Notes under the pieces: model-generated
Seen by the model: the letters and a program-made list of their open reading frames with translations, nothing else
What the model was told of the DNA's origin: nothing
The model's database searches: none
Made by a program: the position numbers and the translations under genes
Virus record (IMG/VR): IMGVR_UViG_3300034166_000594
Coordinates: 1 to 40,634 of that record
Reading direction: 5' to 3' (one strand)
Source of the DNA: a virus
Length of the DNA: 40,634 nt
In this document: piece after piece, positions 1-7,674 of the stretch
How positions within the stretch are numbered: position 1 is the stretch's first letter
Layout of the letters: each line of letters starts with the position of its first letter

Positions 1-344
1 GTCACCGTCGTGGACAGCGCGCCGGTGCGGGCGGTGTACGTCCACGGAAACGCGCCGTAGGTCGTCGTGTACAGCACGCCGTTGCCCACGACCAAGATGT
101 CCACGCTGCCGCTGTCCCGGCGCCAGGTATAGCCGTTGGCGATGGCGTGGGCCGACAGCACGGCGGTGGACGTGCGCCGGGTGCCCCCGCGCTTCGTGGC
201 CGCGCCGTAGTCGGTCAGGCGCGCGTTGATCGCCCGCCGCATCTGGTTCTCGGCCAGCACGGCGTCGTCCGAAATAGGATTGACCCCGCCGTCGAAGCGG
301 GGCTGCATGTCGGCCAACCGTGTGCCGCCAGGCTCGTTCGCCAT
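1..344 (-). CDS. Tail hub / DNA-stabilisation-like protein, N-terminal part (cut by window edge)
   Basis: This is the first third of a gene whose remainder is at the right end of the window (39252-40634). The ATG at 344 shares one base with the TGA of the upstream adaptor gene (TGATG). The N-terminus contains FDGGVNPIS and MRRAINARLTDYGAATKRGG, a pattern I associate with phage proteins at the head-tail junction that fold as beta-propellers, such as P22 gp10. Joining the ends at the 127-base overlap gives about 513 codons, against 472 for P22 gp10. The position directly after a head-tail adaptor and before a tail fibre fits the tail hub role. The family call is inferred from gene order, size and composition, not from a diagnostic motif. 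Bases 1-58 are a second allele of the same gene. Confidence 0.6.
   Translation of the reverse strand, partial: MANEPGGTRLADMQPRFDGGVNPISDDAVLAENQMRRAINARLTDYGAATKRGGTRRTSTAVLSAHAIANGYTWRRDSGSVDILVVGNGVLYTTTYGAFPWTYTARTGALSTTV
59..185. repeat. 127-base end overlap, left copy
   Basis: These 127 bases are identical to 40508-40634 at the end of the window. They lie inside the tail hub gene and join it in frame, so they mark where the assembly closes on itself. The first 58 bases of the window are not identical to 40450-40507 but are clearly homologous. The length equals a common maximum assembler k-mer, so this is more likely an assembly overlap than a biological terminal repeat. Confidence 0.9.
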
Positions 345-1030
345 CAGCCGCCGCTCCAGTCCCACTTCTGGTCCGGGTACGCCAGCCGCGTCGGGTTGAT
401 CGTCTGCCGGCGCAGGTCGTCCAGCATCGTCGCCCGCTCCTCCTCCGCCAGCTTCTTGAGGTAGCTGGCCGACTGCGCTTCCGCCCCGCCCTTGAGCAGC
501 AGCTGGTACGCGCCTTGGTAGACGAGGACCAGGTGCGAGTTCGGCGGCCAGTCCAGCACCGAGGCGTCCGAGGCGAGGTCGGAGAGCGCGGTGGGCTTGT
601 AGTTGATGCCGATGTACAGCCCCACGCCAAACGCCACCGGCAGCGCCTGCAGGTACGTCCCGGTGAGGTAGTACAGCCGGTCGTAGACGGGCAGGTAGTT
701 CGTGGTGGTGGCCAGCGGCACGTCCTGGAACCGCGTCTCGGTGTACAGGATGTTCCCGTCCGAGACGGACATCACGCGGTAGAGCAGTTGCTGGCTGTCG
801 CCGCCCCCGCTGTCCAGCGCGGTGAGCGCGACCTGCCCGTTGGCGTCCGTGGTCACGTTCCGCTGCGCGAACCGGTAGTACGGCGCAGCGTTCAGGATGT
901 TCGACCACTCGGCGTCATAGACGGCGTTCAGCACCGTCTGGATGAAACTGTCGGACCAGCGGGTAGACTGGACGGCGTCCATGTATTCCCGCGTGTCGCT
1001 TATCAGTTGGGCACGGGTCACAGCGGGCAT
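344..1030 (-). CDS. Probable head-tail adaptor protein
   Basis: The product is 228 aa. The N-terminus begins MPAVTRAQLISDTREYMD and is followed by amphipathic helices with RWSD and an aromatic patch (YYRFAQRN), then a beta-rich part. This resembles the adaptor proteins of podoviruses (SU10 adaptor / P22 gp4 type) that sit under the portal. It lies between two small virion genes and the tail hub gene, which it overlaps by one base, and it follows the portal-scaffold-capsid block as expected for an adaptor. The leader holds GAGG about 6 bases before the ATG. The adaptor call rests on N-terminal pattern and gene order; no catalytic motif is expected. Confidence 0.55.
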   Translation of the reverse strand: MPAVTRAQLISDTREYMDAVQSTRWSDSFIQTVLNAVYDAEWSNILNAAPYYRFAQRNVTTDANGQVALTALDSGGGDSQQLLYRVMSVSDGNILYTETRFQDVPLATTTNYLPVYDRLYYLTGTYLQALPVAFGVGLYIGINYKPTALSDLASDASVLDWPPNSHLVLVYQGAYQLLLKGGAEAQSASYLKKLAEEERATMLDDLRRQTINPTRLAYPDQKWDWSGG

Positions 1031-1051
1031 GGGCGCCTCAGAGGGGGAACG

Positions 1052-1501
1052 CTAGATGGCGGGGGAAACCTTGACCTTGCGACCCCGCCGCACCTTCGTC
1101 AGCCCCGTGGGGTCCGGGCTGTCCGTCAGCTCCTGCAGCACCGCGTTGACCTGCTCGTTCAGCGCCTCCGTCTCGTTGAACCGGAGGATGCGATCCGCCA
1201 GCGCCGCCACTTCCTCCTTCGGGAACGTCCGCATGACGCGGTGCAGGTGCGCGGGCGCCTCGTCCACGGAGCAGTCCATCGGCAGGTAACCGACGATGTC
1301 GTGCGCGCGGGCGGGATCGACCTCCCCACTCTGCACCGTCTCCCAGCGCCGGTCGTTCTCCGGCCACTGCCAGCAGATCGCCCAGTGCGTCCCGAGATGG
1401 TCGATGAAGCGCAGGAACAGGTTCGGGTGGACCGCCCGAAGCCGCCGCTGGACCTCCGGCGACGGCTCAGGGCGCCCCAGTGCGTTCACCAGGACCGACA
1501 C
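1052..1501 (-). CDS. Hypothetical virion-module protein, 149 aa
   Basis: I do not recognise this family. The product is 149 aa and probably starts at a GTG at 1501, three bases after the TAG of the preceding gene, with AGGA (inside TAGGAC) as ribosome binding site. The N-terminal half is rich in aromatic residues (RFIDHLGTHWAICWQWPE), the middle is a charged helical region and the C-terminus is basic (KVRRGRKVKVS). It lies between a small head protein and the adaptor gene. A role in head completion or a structural chaperone would fit the place, but nothing in the sequence proves it. Confidence 0.5.
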   Translation of the reverse strand: MSVLVNALGRPEPSPEVQRRLRAVHPNLFLRFIDHLGTHWAICWQWPENDRRWETVQSGEVDPARAHDIVGYLPMDCSVDEAPAHLHRVMRTFPKEEVAALADRILRFNETEALNEQVNAVLQELTDSPDPTGLTKVRRGRKVKVSPAI

Positions 1502-1504
1502 GTC

Positions 1505-1939
1505 CTAGTCCTGCACGAGCAGTTCGACCACGATGAGCAGATCGTCCGGCTGCACCGACACCGCGCCGACCGTCACGATGGCCACCCGGAGACTGTCCCC
1601 GGGGAGCAGCGTGCGCTGGGCATCGGTCAGCGTGCCGGTCACCGCCACCTGAATCGGCGTGTCAGCCGTCTTGGCGTTGACGTCCACCGCCGCCGTCAAG
1701 GCCAGCGCCGTCACCCCCGTCATCTTGAACAGCTGCAGCGTGCAACTCGTCGCCGCTGTGGGGAACGTCTCGGCGCAGATGGTGGCGCGCGAAACAACGC
1801 ACGTCGCCGCCATCGCCCCGATGTTGTGGTTCTGCGTGCCAGCGGCCAGCGTGCCGGTGTTAATGCGCCCGCTGGTCAGCGGCACCGGCTGCGTCCCGAA
1901 CCGGCCGGGCCGAGGCATGAAAGCGTTTCCTACGCTCAT
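1505..1939 (-). CDS. Small virion protein, possibly a head decoration or stabilising protein
   Basis: The 144-aa product is rich in Ala, Thr and Val with few charges and reads as an all-beta protein. Conserved-looking segments are FGTQPVPLTSGRINTG near the start and a C-terminal hydrophobic beta strand (LLIVVELLVQD). A strong ribosome binding site, AGGAG, lies 6 bases before the ATG. It follows the capsid gene, separated only by the LAGLIDADG endonuclease gene, which suggests that it directly followed the capsid gene before the endonuclease arrived. Capsid-adjacent small beta proteins are often decoration proteins, so that is the best guess. Confidence 0.45.
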   Translation of the reverse strand: MSVGNAFMPRPGRFGTQPVPLTSGRINTGTLAAGTQNHNIGAMAATCVVSRATICAETFPTAATSCTLQLFKMTGVTALALTAAVDVNAKTADTPIQVAVTGTLTDAQRTLLPGDSLRVAIVTVGAVSVQPDDLLIVVELLVQD

Positions 1940-1951
1940 GGGTGACTCCTG

Positions 1952-2569
1952 TTAGTTGACACCACGTTTGTTGAGGATACGCATCTCAGAGAAGAAACGA
2001 TGGTGCAGGCGCGTAATTCTTTCCGTCCGCTCTCGTCCCGTCCGCTGCGCGTACCTCTGGAACCTGCGGCCCAGCTTGCACTGCGTCCGCTTGATTACCA
2101 AAAACTCGTACACCTCGTCCAGCACACGCAACGCGTTGTTTGCCGTTACCGACCACGACCACTTCGCCTTGCGGTTAAGCTCCGACTTTTCAGGAGTGTA
2201 AGCGGTAGCCCCACCCCAATTTTCCACCAGCCAGTCAATCAACGGCTTTGACGTGTTGACCACCTGCACGATCAACGTGTACTGCCCTATGTGTCCTGTC
2301 TTGCCGCCTTTTGTGCCATGGCACCGTATCTGAATGGATCCTTCTCCGTCAACGATGCCAGCCATGTACGCACGCTGCTCATCGGTGTGTTCTATGCGTA
2401 TCGCCTTGTTCTGCTGCTCCTTCTCACGCCGTGCAGCAAGCAGCTTTTGCCGATACTTCGCATAGTACCGCGCCGTGTTGGACGCGTTTGTACACAACTT
2501 GCACTTCGACTTCGACTGCGGATAAAACTCGGTTGCCTCTTTTTCCTGCTCACAGTGCTTGCAAAGCAT
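1952..2569 (-). CDS. LAGLIDADG homing endonuclease with N-terminal zinc ribbon
   Basis: The 205-aa product carries one LAGLIDADG-type motif, YMAGIVDGEGSI, at about residue 68-79, where the acidic residue in DGEG would be the metal-binding catalytic side chain. One copy means it probably acts as a homodimer. The first 30 residues form a Cys4 zinc ribbon (CKHCEQEK ... CKLC). The C-terminus is basic (RTGRERTERITRLHHR), suited to DNA contact. The gene is free-standing between the major capsid gene and a small virion gene and is visibly poorer in GC than its neighbours, which suggests recent arrival. Its ribosome binding site GGAG sits in the arm of a perfect 15-bp inverted repeat, so translation may be restricted. 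Confidence 0.85.
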   Translation of the reverse strand: MLCKHCEQEKEATEFYPQSKSKCKLCTNASNTARYYAKYRQKLLAARREKEQQNKAIRIEHTDEQRAYMAGIVDGEGSIQIRCHGTKGGKTGHIGQYTLIVQVVNTSKPLIDWLVENWGGATAYTPEKSELNRKAKWSWSVTANNALRVLDEVYEFLVIKRTQCKLGRRFQRYAQRTGRERTERITRLHHRFFSEMRILNKRGVN

Positions 2570-2575
2570 AGACTC

Positions 2576-2623
2576 TCCGGTGGAGTGTGAGCCTGTAAGA
2601 TAACAAGATCACACTCCACCGGA
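2576..2623 (-). promoter_or_regulatory. 15-bp perfect inverted repeat covering the LAGLIDADG gene ribosome binding site
   Basis: Bases 2576-2590 and 2609-2623 are perfect reverse complements, with an 18-base loop between them. On the leftward transcript the hairpin lies just after the capsid stop codon, and its 3' arm ends within GGAGAG, the ribosome binding site of the endonuclease start at 2569. There is no T-run after it, so it is not a typical intrinsic terminator. Masking of the ribosome binding site, or processing between the capsid and endonuclease messages, is inferred. Confidence 0.7.
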
Positions 2624-2632
2624 AGCCTATCC

Positions 2633-3949
2633 TCAAATGACGTGTGAGTAACGGGCAGTATCGGTGTATCCGACGATAATCCCGTGCGCGTTCCTGGCGA
2701 GGCAACTAAGGTTGCCGTACCAGCCATAGGTCGTCTCGAACGCATCGCGGCCCTGCAGCCAGCGCCACGGCCCGGCGCCCTCGAACTCGACGAAGCCCCA
2801 GTCCTTTGCATCCACCCATGAGAGCGAGGGGATGTGCAGGAGGTAGATGGTGCCGGCGGGGACGTAGTAGTCCTGCACCATGTTGATCCCGCAGATTTCG
2901 ACGGCGCGGTAGCCGCCCTTGATGGTGCGCGAGAACTCGCCCGCCGTAAACCGGCGCTGCGCCACCATCGACTCCATGAGCTTCTTGGTCACGCCCGGGG
3001 TGGACATGAGCAGGAACTCCTGCGGGCGGGTCATGGCGTCCTTGCCGGAGAGCCCGTTGATCCGCTGGATGAGATCCCAGATGTCCGACTCGGTCGGCTG
3101 GTTCGCGTCCGGAGTGTCGGTGCCGGCAGTCAGGCGCACCGTGTTCCAGATCGGGTAGGTCGAGGCCGCCACGCCGTGCAGCGTCCCGTAGGAGCCGCCA
3201 CGGTTGGTGATGTTAATCAGCCCGTTCATGGCGCTGTTGTACGACGTGTCGCTGGCGGTTGCTTTGACCACCCAGTCCGACCCGGCGGTGCCGGAGATCG
3301 CGGCCGACAGGGTCAGGGTCGAGTTGTCGCCGGAGACGCTGATCGCGGTGACCTGCGCCCGCCCGCGCACTGCCGGGCCCGTGGGGTTCAGGATGGCGAT
3401 GGTGTCGCCCACCGAGATGAGCAGCGAGCCCTGCCCGGCGTTGGCCAGCCCGTAGGGGCTGTTGACCACGACGGTGACCGGCGGGCCAGCGGAGTAGCTG
3501 GACACCAGCGCGACGATGCCGTCCGGCTTGTTGTGGAGCGCCTGCTGCATGAGCAGCTTGGAAGCGTCCTTGATCTCCTCCATCGTCTTGCGGAGGATCG
3601 TGGTGAACGCGGCCTCCTTCGACTGCGTCCCGACGAAGGCGAGGCCGTCCACCTGACGGGTGGTGTAGGCGCGGACCACGCCGACGTTCGCCTGAACTTC
3701 CTGCGCGGTGGTGTCACCGGGGAAGTACCCGGCGCTGGAGAACGTGGCGCCCGACGCGCGGCCGGTGACCACGTCGAAGAACACGTTGTTGCCGCCCCAG
3801 CGCATGTTGCGGATGCCGCCCGCCTTGGCCTTCTCTAGCTGGGCGAGGAGCGGGGTGACCTGGTTCTGGACCTTCTCGCGGAACTGGGCGTAGACGTTCT
3901 TGAGGAGCCCAGTCAGCTCCGTATCGGTAATGACTGTCGGTGCAGGCAT
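2633..3949 (-). CDS. Major capsid protein (HK97-fold type)
   Basis: The 438-aa product matches the length of P22-type coat proteins (about 430 aa). It follows portal and scaffold, has an excellent ribosome binding site (TAGGAGGG) before its ATG, and has the mixed alpha/beta composition of HK97-fold capsid proteins. The N-terminal helix region (TELTGLLKNVYAQFREKVQN) and the loop around RWGGNNVFFDVVTGR lead into the fold. A segment around residues 175-230 (SVGDTIAILNP, then VTAISVSGDNSTLTLSA) looks like a small beta-barrel insertion domain. The C-terminal part contains KDWGFVEFEGAGPWRW. The call rests on order, length and texture; no single diagnostic motif exists for this family. Confidence 0.8.
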   Translation of the reverse strand: MPAPTVITDTELTGLLKNVYAQFREKVQNQVTPLLAQLEKAKAGGIRNMRWGGNNVFFDVVTGRASGATFSSAGYFPGDTTAQEVQANVGVVRAYTTRQVDGLAFVGTQSKEAAFTTILRKTMEEIKDASKLLMQQALHNKPDGIVALVSSYSAGPPVTVVVNSPYGLANAGQGSLLISVGDTIAILNPTGPAVRGRAQVTAISVSGDNSTLTLSAAISGTAGSDWVVKATASDTSYNSAMNGLINITNRGGSYGTLHGVAASTYPIWNTVRLTAGTDTPDANQPTESDIWDLIQRINGLSGKDAMTRPQEFLLMSTPGVTKKLMESMVAQRRFTAGEFSRTIKGGYRAVEICGINMVQDYYVPAGTIYLLHIPSLSWVDAKDWGFVEFEGAGPWRWLQGRDAFETTYGWYGNLSCLARNAHGIIVGYTDTARYSHVI

Positions 3950-3970
3950 GGTGGTCCCTCCTATGGGACG

Positions 3971-5074
3971 CTAGCGAATCGTGGAAAGAACGCTGGCGAT
4001 GGCACTTTCCATCGCCTCGTCAACCGTGGTGATCGGTTTGGCTTTCGGCTTGCTCGCCGCTGGAGCAGCGGACCCGGTGACGGGCTTGAGCGCCTGACCG
4101 ATCTGTCGCTTGGCTTTCTGCGCCTCGACGCGCGCCCGATCTCGCTCGACCAGCGCCTGTTCCCGAACGGGATCGGTGGCTGATTCGCTGCGGTACCGAT
4201 GCGCCATCTGCGCCCAGAGGGCCAAGTCCTCCACGATGTACTTTCGCACCGCATCGTAGCGTGACGCGGGAATGTATCGGTCCCCCGTGGGGGCGATCAC
4301 CGCGTGCGCCTGCATGGCGTCAGCCAATCGTGTTTCCAGTTCCGCCAGCTGGATGGTTGGCAGGGTCTGAGTGATCAGACTCAGGGCCGGTGCCACCTCC
4401 TGCATGTGGAACTGCTGTCCTACGGCCGAAATATGCTGCAACTCCTGCTGCAGTTGCAAGTTGCGAAGATCCTGCTCCGCCCGCTCCGCCCGACGCTCCG
4501 GGCTGTTCTCGCGGGCAAACTGCTCCTGTACGGCCAGGAAGAACTCGTCGTCCGTCAGCAGGCGCTCTAGCTGCGCCTCGCGCTCGGCCAGTATCTCGGC
4601 CAGCTCCTCGCGCTGCTTGGCTACGGCCTGCGCCTCCTGCTCGACCGACTGGACCCGCTCCTCGCGCTCCTGGTTGTACACCCCGAACTGGGCCAGCTTG
4701 ACCACTTGGTCCAACCGGTCCCGGCGCACCTTCCCGTTGGCCTTGTACTCGACCATGAGGGCCGGCACCTCCAACTCCTCGCCCTCGGCATCCTTGAGGA
4801 CAAAGTCGGTCGCCAGCGTATCGGCCACCGGCTCGACCATGACGAAGCCCTCGGGGAGCGCCACCTCCTCGGTGGCTGCCTCCTCGCCCTCCTCCGCCTC
4901 TAGGACCGGCTGGTCCGATTCCTCGGCGCCCTCGGTAGGCTGCGCCTCTGCCTGTTCGGCCGCCTGCTCCTGCGTAAACTCCGCGATAGCCGACTCGACG
5001 GCGTTGTCCATCGCGGCGCTGATGTCGGATGGCGCCTCGGCGGCTTGGGTGGGTGTGGCGACAGCGGATTCCAT
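3971..5074 (-). CDS. Capsid scaffolding protein
   Basis: The 367-aa product has the layout of a phage scaffold: a very acidic, low-complexity N-terminal third (about residues 20-75), a long coiled-coil centre (residues 115-205, with REELAEILAEREAQLERL), and a basic C-terminal tail with KPKAKP. It lies between portal and major capsid genes, the normal place. The motif DNAVESAIA near the N-terminus recurs as DEAMESAIA near the C-terminus. No protease motif is seen, so a separate maturation protease is not indicated. No clear ribosome binding site precedes the ATG at 5074, so a downstream start is possible. Confidence 0.75.
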   Translation of the reverse strand: MESAVATPTQAAEAPSDISAAMDNAVESAIAEFTQEQAAEQAEAQPTEGAEESDQPVLEAEEGEEAATEEVALPEGFVMVEPVADTLATDFVLKDAEGEELEVPALMVEYKANGKVRRDRLDQVVKLAQFGVYNQEREERVQSVEQEAQAVAKQREELAEILAEREAQLERLLTDDEFFLAVQEQFARENSPERRAERAEQDLRNLQLQQELQHISAVGQQFHMQEVAPALSLITQTLPTIQLAELETRLADAMQAHAVIAPTGDRYIPASRYDAVRKYIVEDLALWAQMAHRYRSESATDPVREQALVERDRARVEAQKAKRQIGQALKPVTGSAAPAASKPKAKPITTVDEAMESAIASVLSTIR

Positions 5075-5095
5075 AAAGGGAAGGACTGGGGTGTA

Positions 5096-7378
5096 CTAGG
5101 TCTGCCGGGATAAGGCGTCCGCTTGGAGCGCGGCTTGCTCGGCCTCGTCGGTGCCAGCCATCGTCTGCTGCATGAGGTTGGCGACACCGATGGGGGGATT
5201 GCCGCTCGCCAAGGGCAACTGGCCCGGCGGGAGCGCAGGCACGGAGGCAGCCGGTGGCCCTTCGCCGGGGCCGCCCATCGGCGGGCCAGCGGGGGCACCG
5301 GGGGGCATCCCGCCCTGCTTCTGGTTCGCCTGATTGGCCAGCGCCGTCCACCGTTCTTGCGCGGCGGCGATGATCTCAGGCGACAAGTCGTCTTGCAGCA
5401 GGATCTGGCGCTCCAGCACGTCCTGGTGGATCGCCTCGTTGTCCTGCCACCGCAGCTCGGGGGGCGCGTAGCCCATCCGGATGGCCTCGGCTACCCGCAT
5501 GGCGCGCGCTTCCTGGTCCTCGTCCGGTGTCCCCAGGTCCCGCGCCACGGCGAACATCTGCCGGCGCCGGTACTCCTTGAGGTCGATCACGCCGGTCTGT
5601 AGCCAGTTGTCCAGCAGGTACATGCGGAACGCCATCGGCATCGGCATCATCGTGGCGGCGTCCACCTTTACGTCCGACACGCCGTCAAAGTCCGTGGCCG
5701 ACACCGCGCGCGCGAGGTCCGGGCGCCCCTTGCCCACGGCGCCCAGCGCCCGGGGCACGTCGTAGCCCCACGCCATGCCGGCCAGCGTCACTTTGGCCCA
5801 GTCCGTGAACGCCATCGCCAGCGCGTTGACGGCGGGACTGAACACGCGCTCTAGCTGCTCGCGCGAGGCAATGATGGCGCGGCCGGACTCGCCCGTGACC
5901 TGCCCGCGCGAGACGGCATTCCAGCCCGAGGCGTCCTCGAACGCGGTCTTTTCCAGCGCCAGCGCCTCCTTTACGTCGTTGCCGACGCTGAAGCCCTGCA
6001 CCGGCTGGATCGTGTCGCTCATGGGGCCAGCGCCCCGGATCTCGATCATGGACGTGACGCCGCCCATGAACGTCTCGGTCGCGATGGCGTTGGGGCGCGT
6101 CAAGAACCGCCCGCCTGCGTTGACGCGGATGTTCTCGACCCACTTGGAGAGCAGGGCGTTGACCCGCATCTGGTGGTCCAGCCACTGCTCCATCACGGGG
6201 CGCGGAAAATACGACGGGTCGCTAGAGCCGTCACGCACGGGGATTACGGGGATGACGCCCCACATCAGCCGATCCGGCCCGAACACGACCTTGTCGCCCA
6301 CCACGACCAGGTGCAGCCCTTCGGGGAGGGCGTCGGCGTGGGGCGCCACATAGACCGTGAACCGCTCGGTCACGTCCTCGTCGCGCAGCCGCTGCCCTTC
6401 CCCGATGGTTGTCTGGGTCAATACCCACGCGCCCAGCCCTTCCGACCCGTTGTAGGTCGGGGCGTTGCCGGTGGCCAGCGTGGTGTCGGCGGCGTCCAGC
6501 CCGGTCACGCCGTAGCGGAACGCCGCCTCGGAACGCGAGATCACCTCCCGGATGATGACCCAGTACGGTGGGATGCTGGCGGTGGCGTTGGGCGCCACGC
6601 GCACCTGTTCGACTCGCAGCGTCTGCGTGACGAGGTCGCCCAGCGGCTTGCGCTCGCCCGGCTGGTCCCCCATTCGTTCGTCCCACGGCCCCCGGTCGGG
6701 GTCCCACGACTGGTGCCAGAAGGACACGCCGTCCGTCTGCGCCCAGAACACGGCCTCCCGCCCGATCCGCGTCATCTGCTGCTGTTCGTGCTGGTACTCC
6801 AGCGCCACTTGCTGCGCCTGCGCCTTGCGTCGGTCCTCGGGGTCCTGCGTGGTGGGGGTCACGCTGAACCCCGGGCGCTGATCCATGATGATCTGCATCC
6901 GCTGGTCCAGCGCCTTGTCCACCATGTTGTACACCACGCGGGCGGCGTCACGCGGTCGGGCCGGTTCGCTCCACGGCCCCACGCCCTTGGACGAGATCCA
7001 CTGCTGCCCGGCGCGAAACAGGCGGTTGCGCTCGACCAGGTGCAGGTGCATCTGCACGGACTCGCGCCGCGACTCCCACAGCCCGCGCGTCCACGACGCC
7101 CAGGCGTCCATGTCCTCGGCGCTGCCGGGGGTCGCCATCGGGAAGTCGGCGCCGTAGAGCGCCTTGCGGAGCGCGGCCAGCCGTTCGGCCTTGGTGCGGC
7201 CGTCCTTGTCCGGGGCGTTGGGCGCCACCTGCTCGTTGGGCGAGAGCGGGTTGGTGGACTCGCCCAGCGCCTCACGGATAATGGCATCCATGTCCACGCC
7301 CAGCATCTCCTCCCCCTGCACGCCGCCCAGCGGGTCCATGAAGGGGTCGATATTGGCGTCCAGCGGGGGCATGGTCAT
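5096..7378 (-). CDS. Portal protein
   Basis: The 760-aa product forms the dodecameric channel at the capsid vertex through which DNA is packaged and ejected. The length is close to P22-type portals (725 aa). It contains typical portal features: an early region with WASWTRGLWESRRESVQMHL and NRLFRAGQQW, VYNMVDKALDQRMQ, a wing-like beta region in the middle, a long helix region (VENIRVNAGGRF and onward), and a Gly/Pro/Gln-rich C-terminus that could be the barrel or a disordered tail. It follows small head genes and precedes the scaffold. GGAG lies about 7 bases before the ATG. Confidence 0.85.
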   Translation of the reverse strand: MTMPPLDANIDPFMDPLGGVQGEEMLGVDMDAIIREALGESTNPLSPNEQVAPNAPDKDGRTKAERLAALRKALYGADFPMATPGSAEDMDAWASWTRGLWESRRESVQMHLHLVERNRLFRAGQQWISSKGVGPWSEPARPRDAARVVYNMVDKALDQRMQIIMDQRPGFSVTPTTQDPEDRRKAQAQQVALEYQHEQQQMTRIGREAVFWAQTDGVSFWHQSWDPDRGPWDERMGDQPGERKPLGDLVTQTLRVEQVRVAPNATASIPPYWVIIREVISRSEAAFRYGVTGLDAADTTLATGNAPTYNGSEGLGAWVLTQTTIGEGQRLRDEDVTERFTVYVAPHADALPEGLHLVVVGDKVVFGPDRLMWGVIPVIPVRDGSSDPSYFPRPVMEQWLDHQMRVNALLSKWVENIRVNAGGRFLTRPNAIATETFMGGVTSMIEIRGAGPMSDTIQPVQGFSVGNDVKEALALEKTAFEDASGWNAVSRGQVTGESGRAIIASREQLERVFSPAVNALAMAFTDWAKVTLAGMAWGYDVPRALGAVGKGRPDLARAVSATDFDGVSDVKVDAATMMPMPMAFRMYLLDNWLQTGVIDLKEYRRRQMFAVARDLGTPDEDQEARAMRVAEAIRMGYAPPELRWQDNEAIHQDVLERQILLQDDLSPEIIAAAQERWTALANQANQKQGGMPPGAPAGPPMGGPGEGPPAASVPALPPGQLPLASGNPPIGVANLMQQTMAGTDEAEQAALQADALSRQT

Positions 7379-7390
7379 GCGGAACTCCGG

Positions 7391-7669
7391 TTAGTCGTCG
7401 ATGCGGCCGATGCCGAACGCGGCCCGAACGCGGTTCCAGTCGCGCAGCTGCTCGTACCGCTCACGGATCGCCTTGAGCGTGTCCTCCTGCGCCCACCCTT
7501 CGCTCTGCGTCATGGCGAGCGCCACCAGATCCTCCGGGATGTCCGCATTGTCCACGGCGTCCGGCGTTTCCGGTGAACGGACTGGCGCGAATAGCTCCAC
7601 GACCGCCGCCAGCCGCCAGACGGCGTAGGCCGCCACAATGGCCCAGAGGACATGCGCTGCGTCGGACAT
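7391..7669 (-). CDS. Small protein with N-terminal membrane helix
   Basis: The 92-aa product starts MSDAAHVLWAIVAAYAVWRL, a single predicted membrane segment, followed by an acidic linker and an amphipathic helix (LKAIRERYEQLRDWNRVR). I do not recognise the family. It begins six bases after the preceding structural gene and ends 12 bases before the portal start, so it is co-expressed with head proteins. The membrane helix is unusual for a gene in this position; it might be a membrane-associated assembly factor or a misplaced host-interaction gene. Confidence 0.5.
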   Translation of the reverse strand: MSDAAHVLWAIVAAYAVWRLAAVVELFAPVRSPETPDAVDNADIPEDLVALAMTQSEGWAQEDTLKAIRERYEQLRDWNRVRAAFGIGRIDD

Positions 7670-7674
7670 AGCGA

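Noticed and set aside
59-185. 127-base identity between both ends as a biological direct terminal repeat
   Set aside because: It begins at base 59 and not at base 1, lies inside a coding region, and has a typical assembler k-mer length. Together with the variant bases 1-58 this fits an assembly join better than true virion ends.
320-1945. Long rightward open frame of 541 codons
   Set aside because: It lies antisense to four well supported leftward genes with ribosome binding sites. Arg/Val/His-rich composition is typical for shadow frames in GC-rich DNA.
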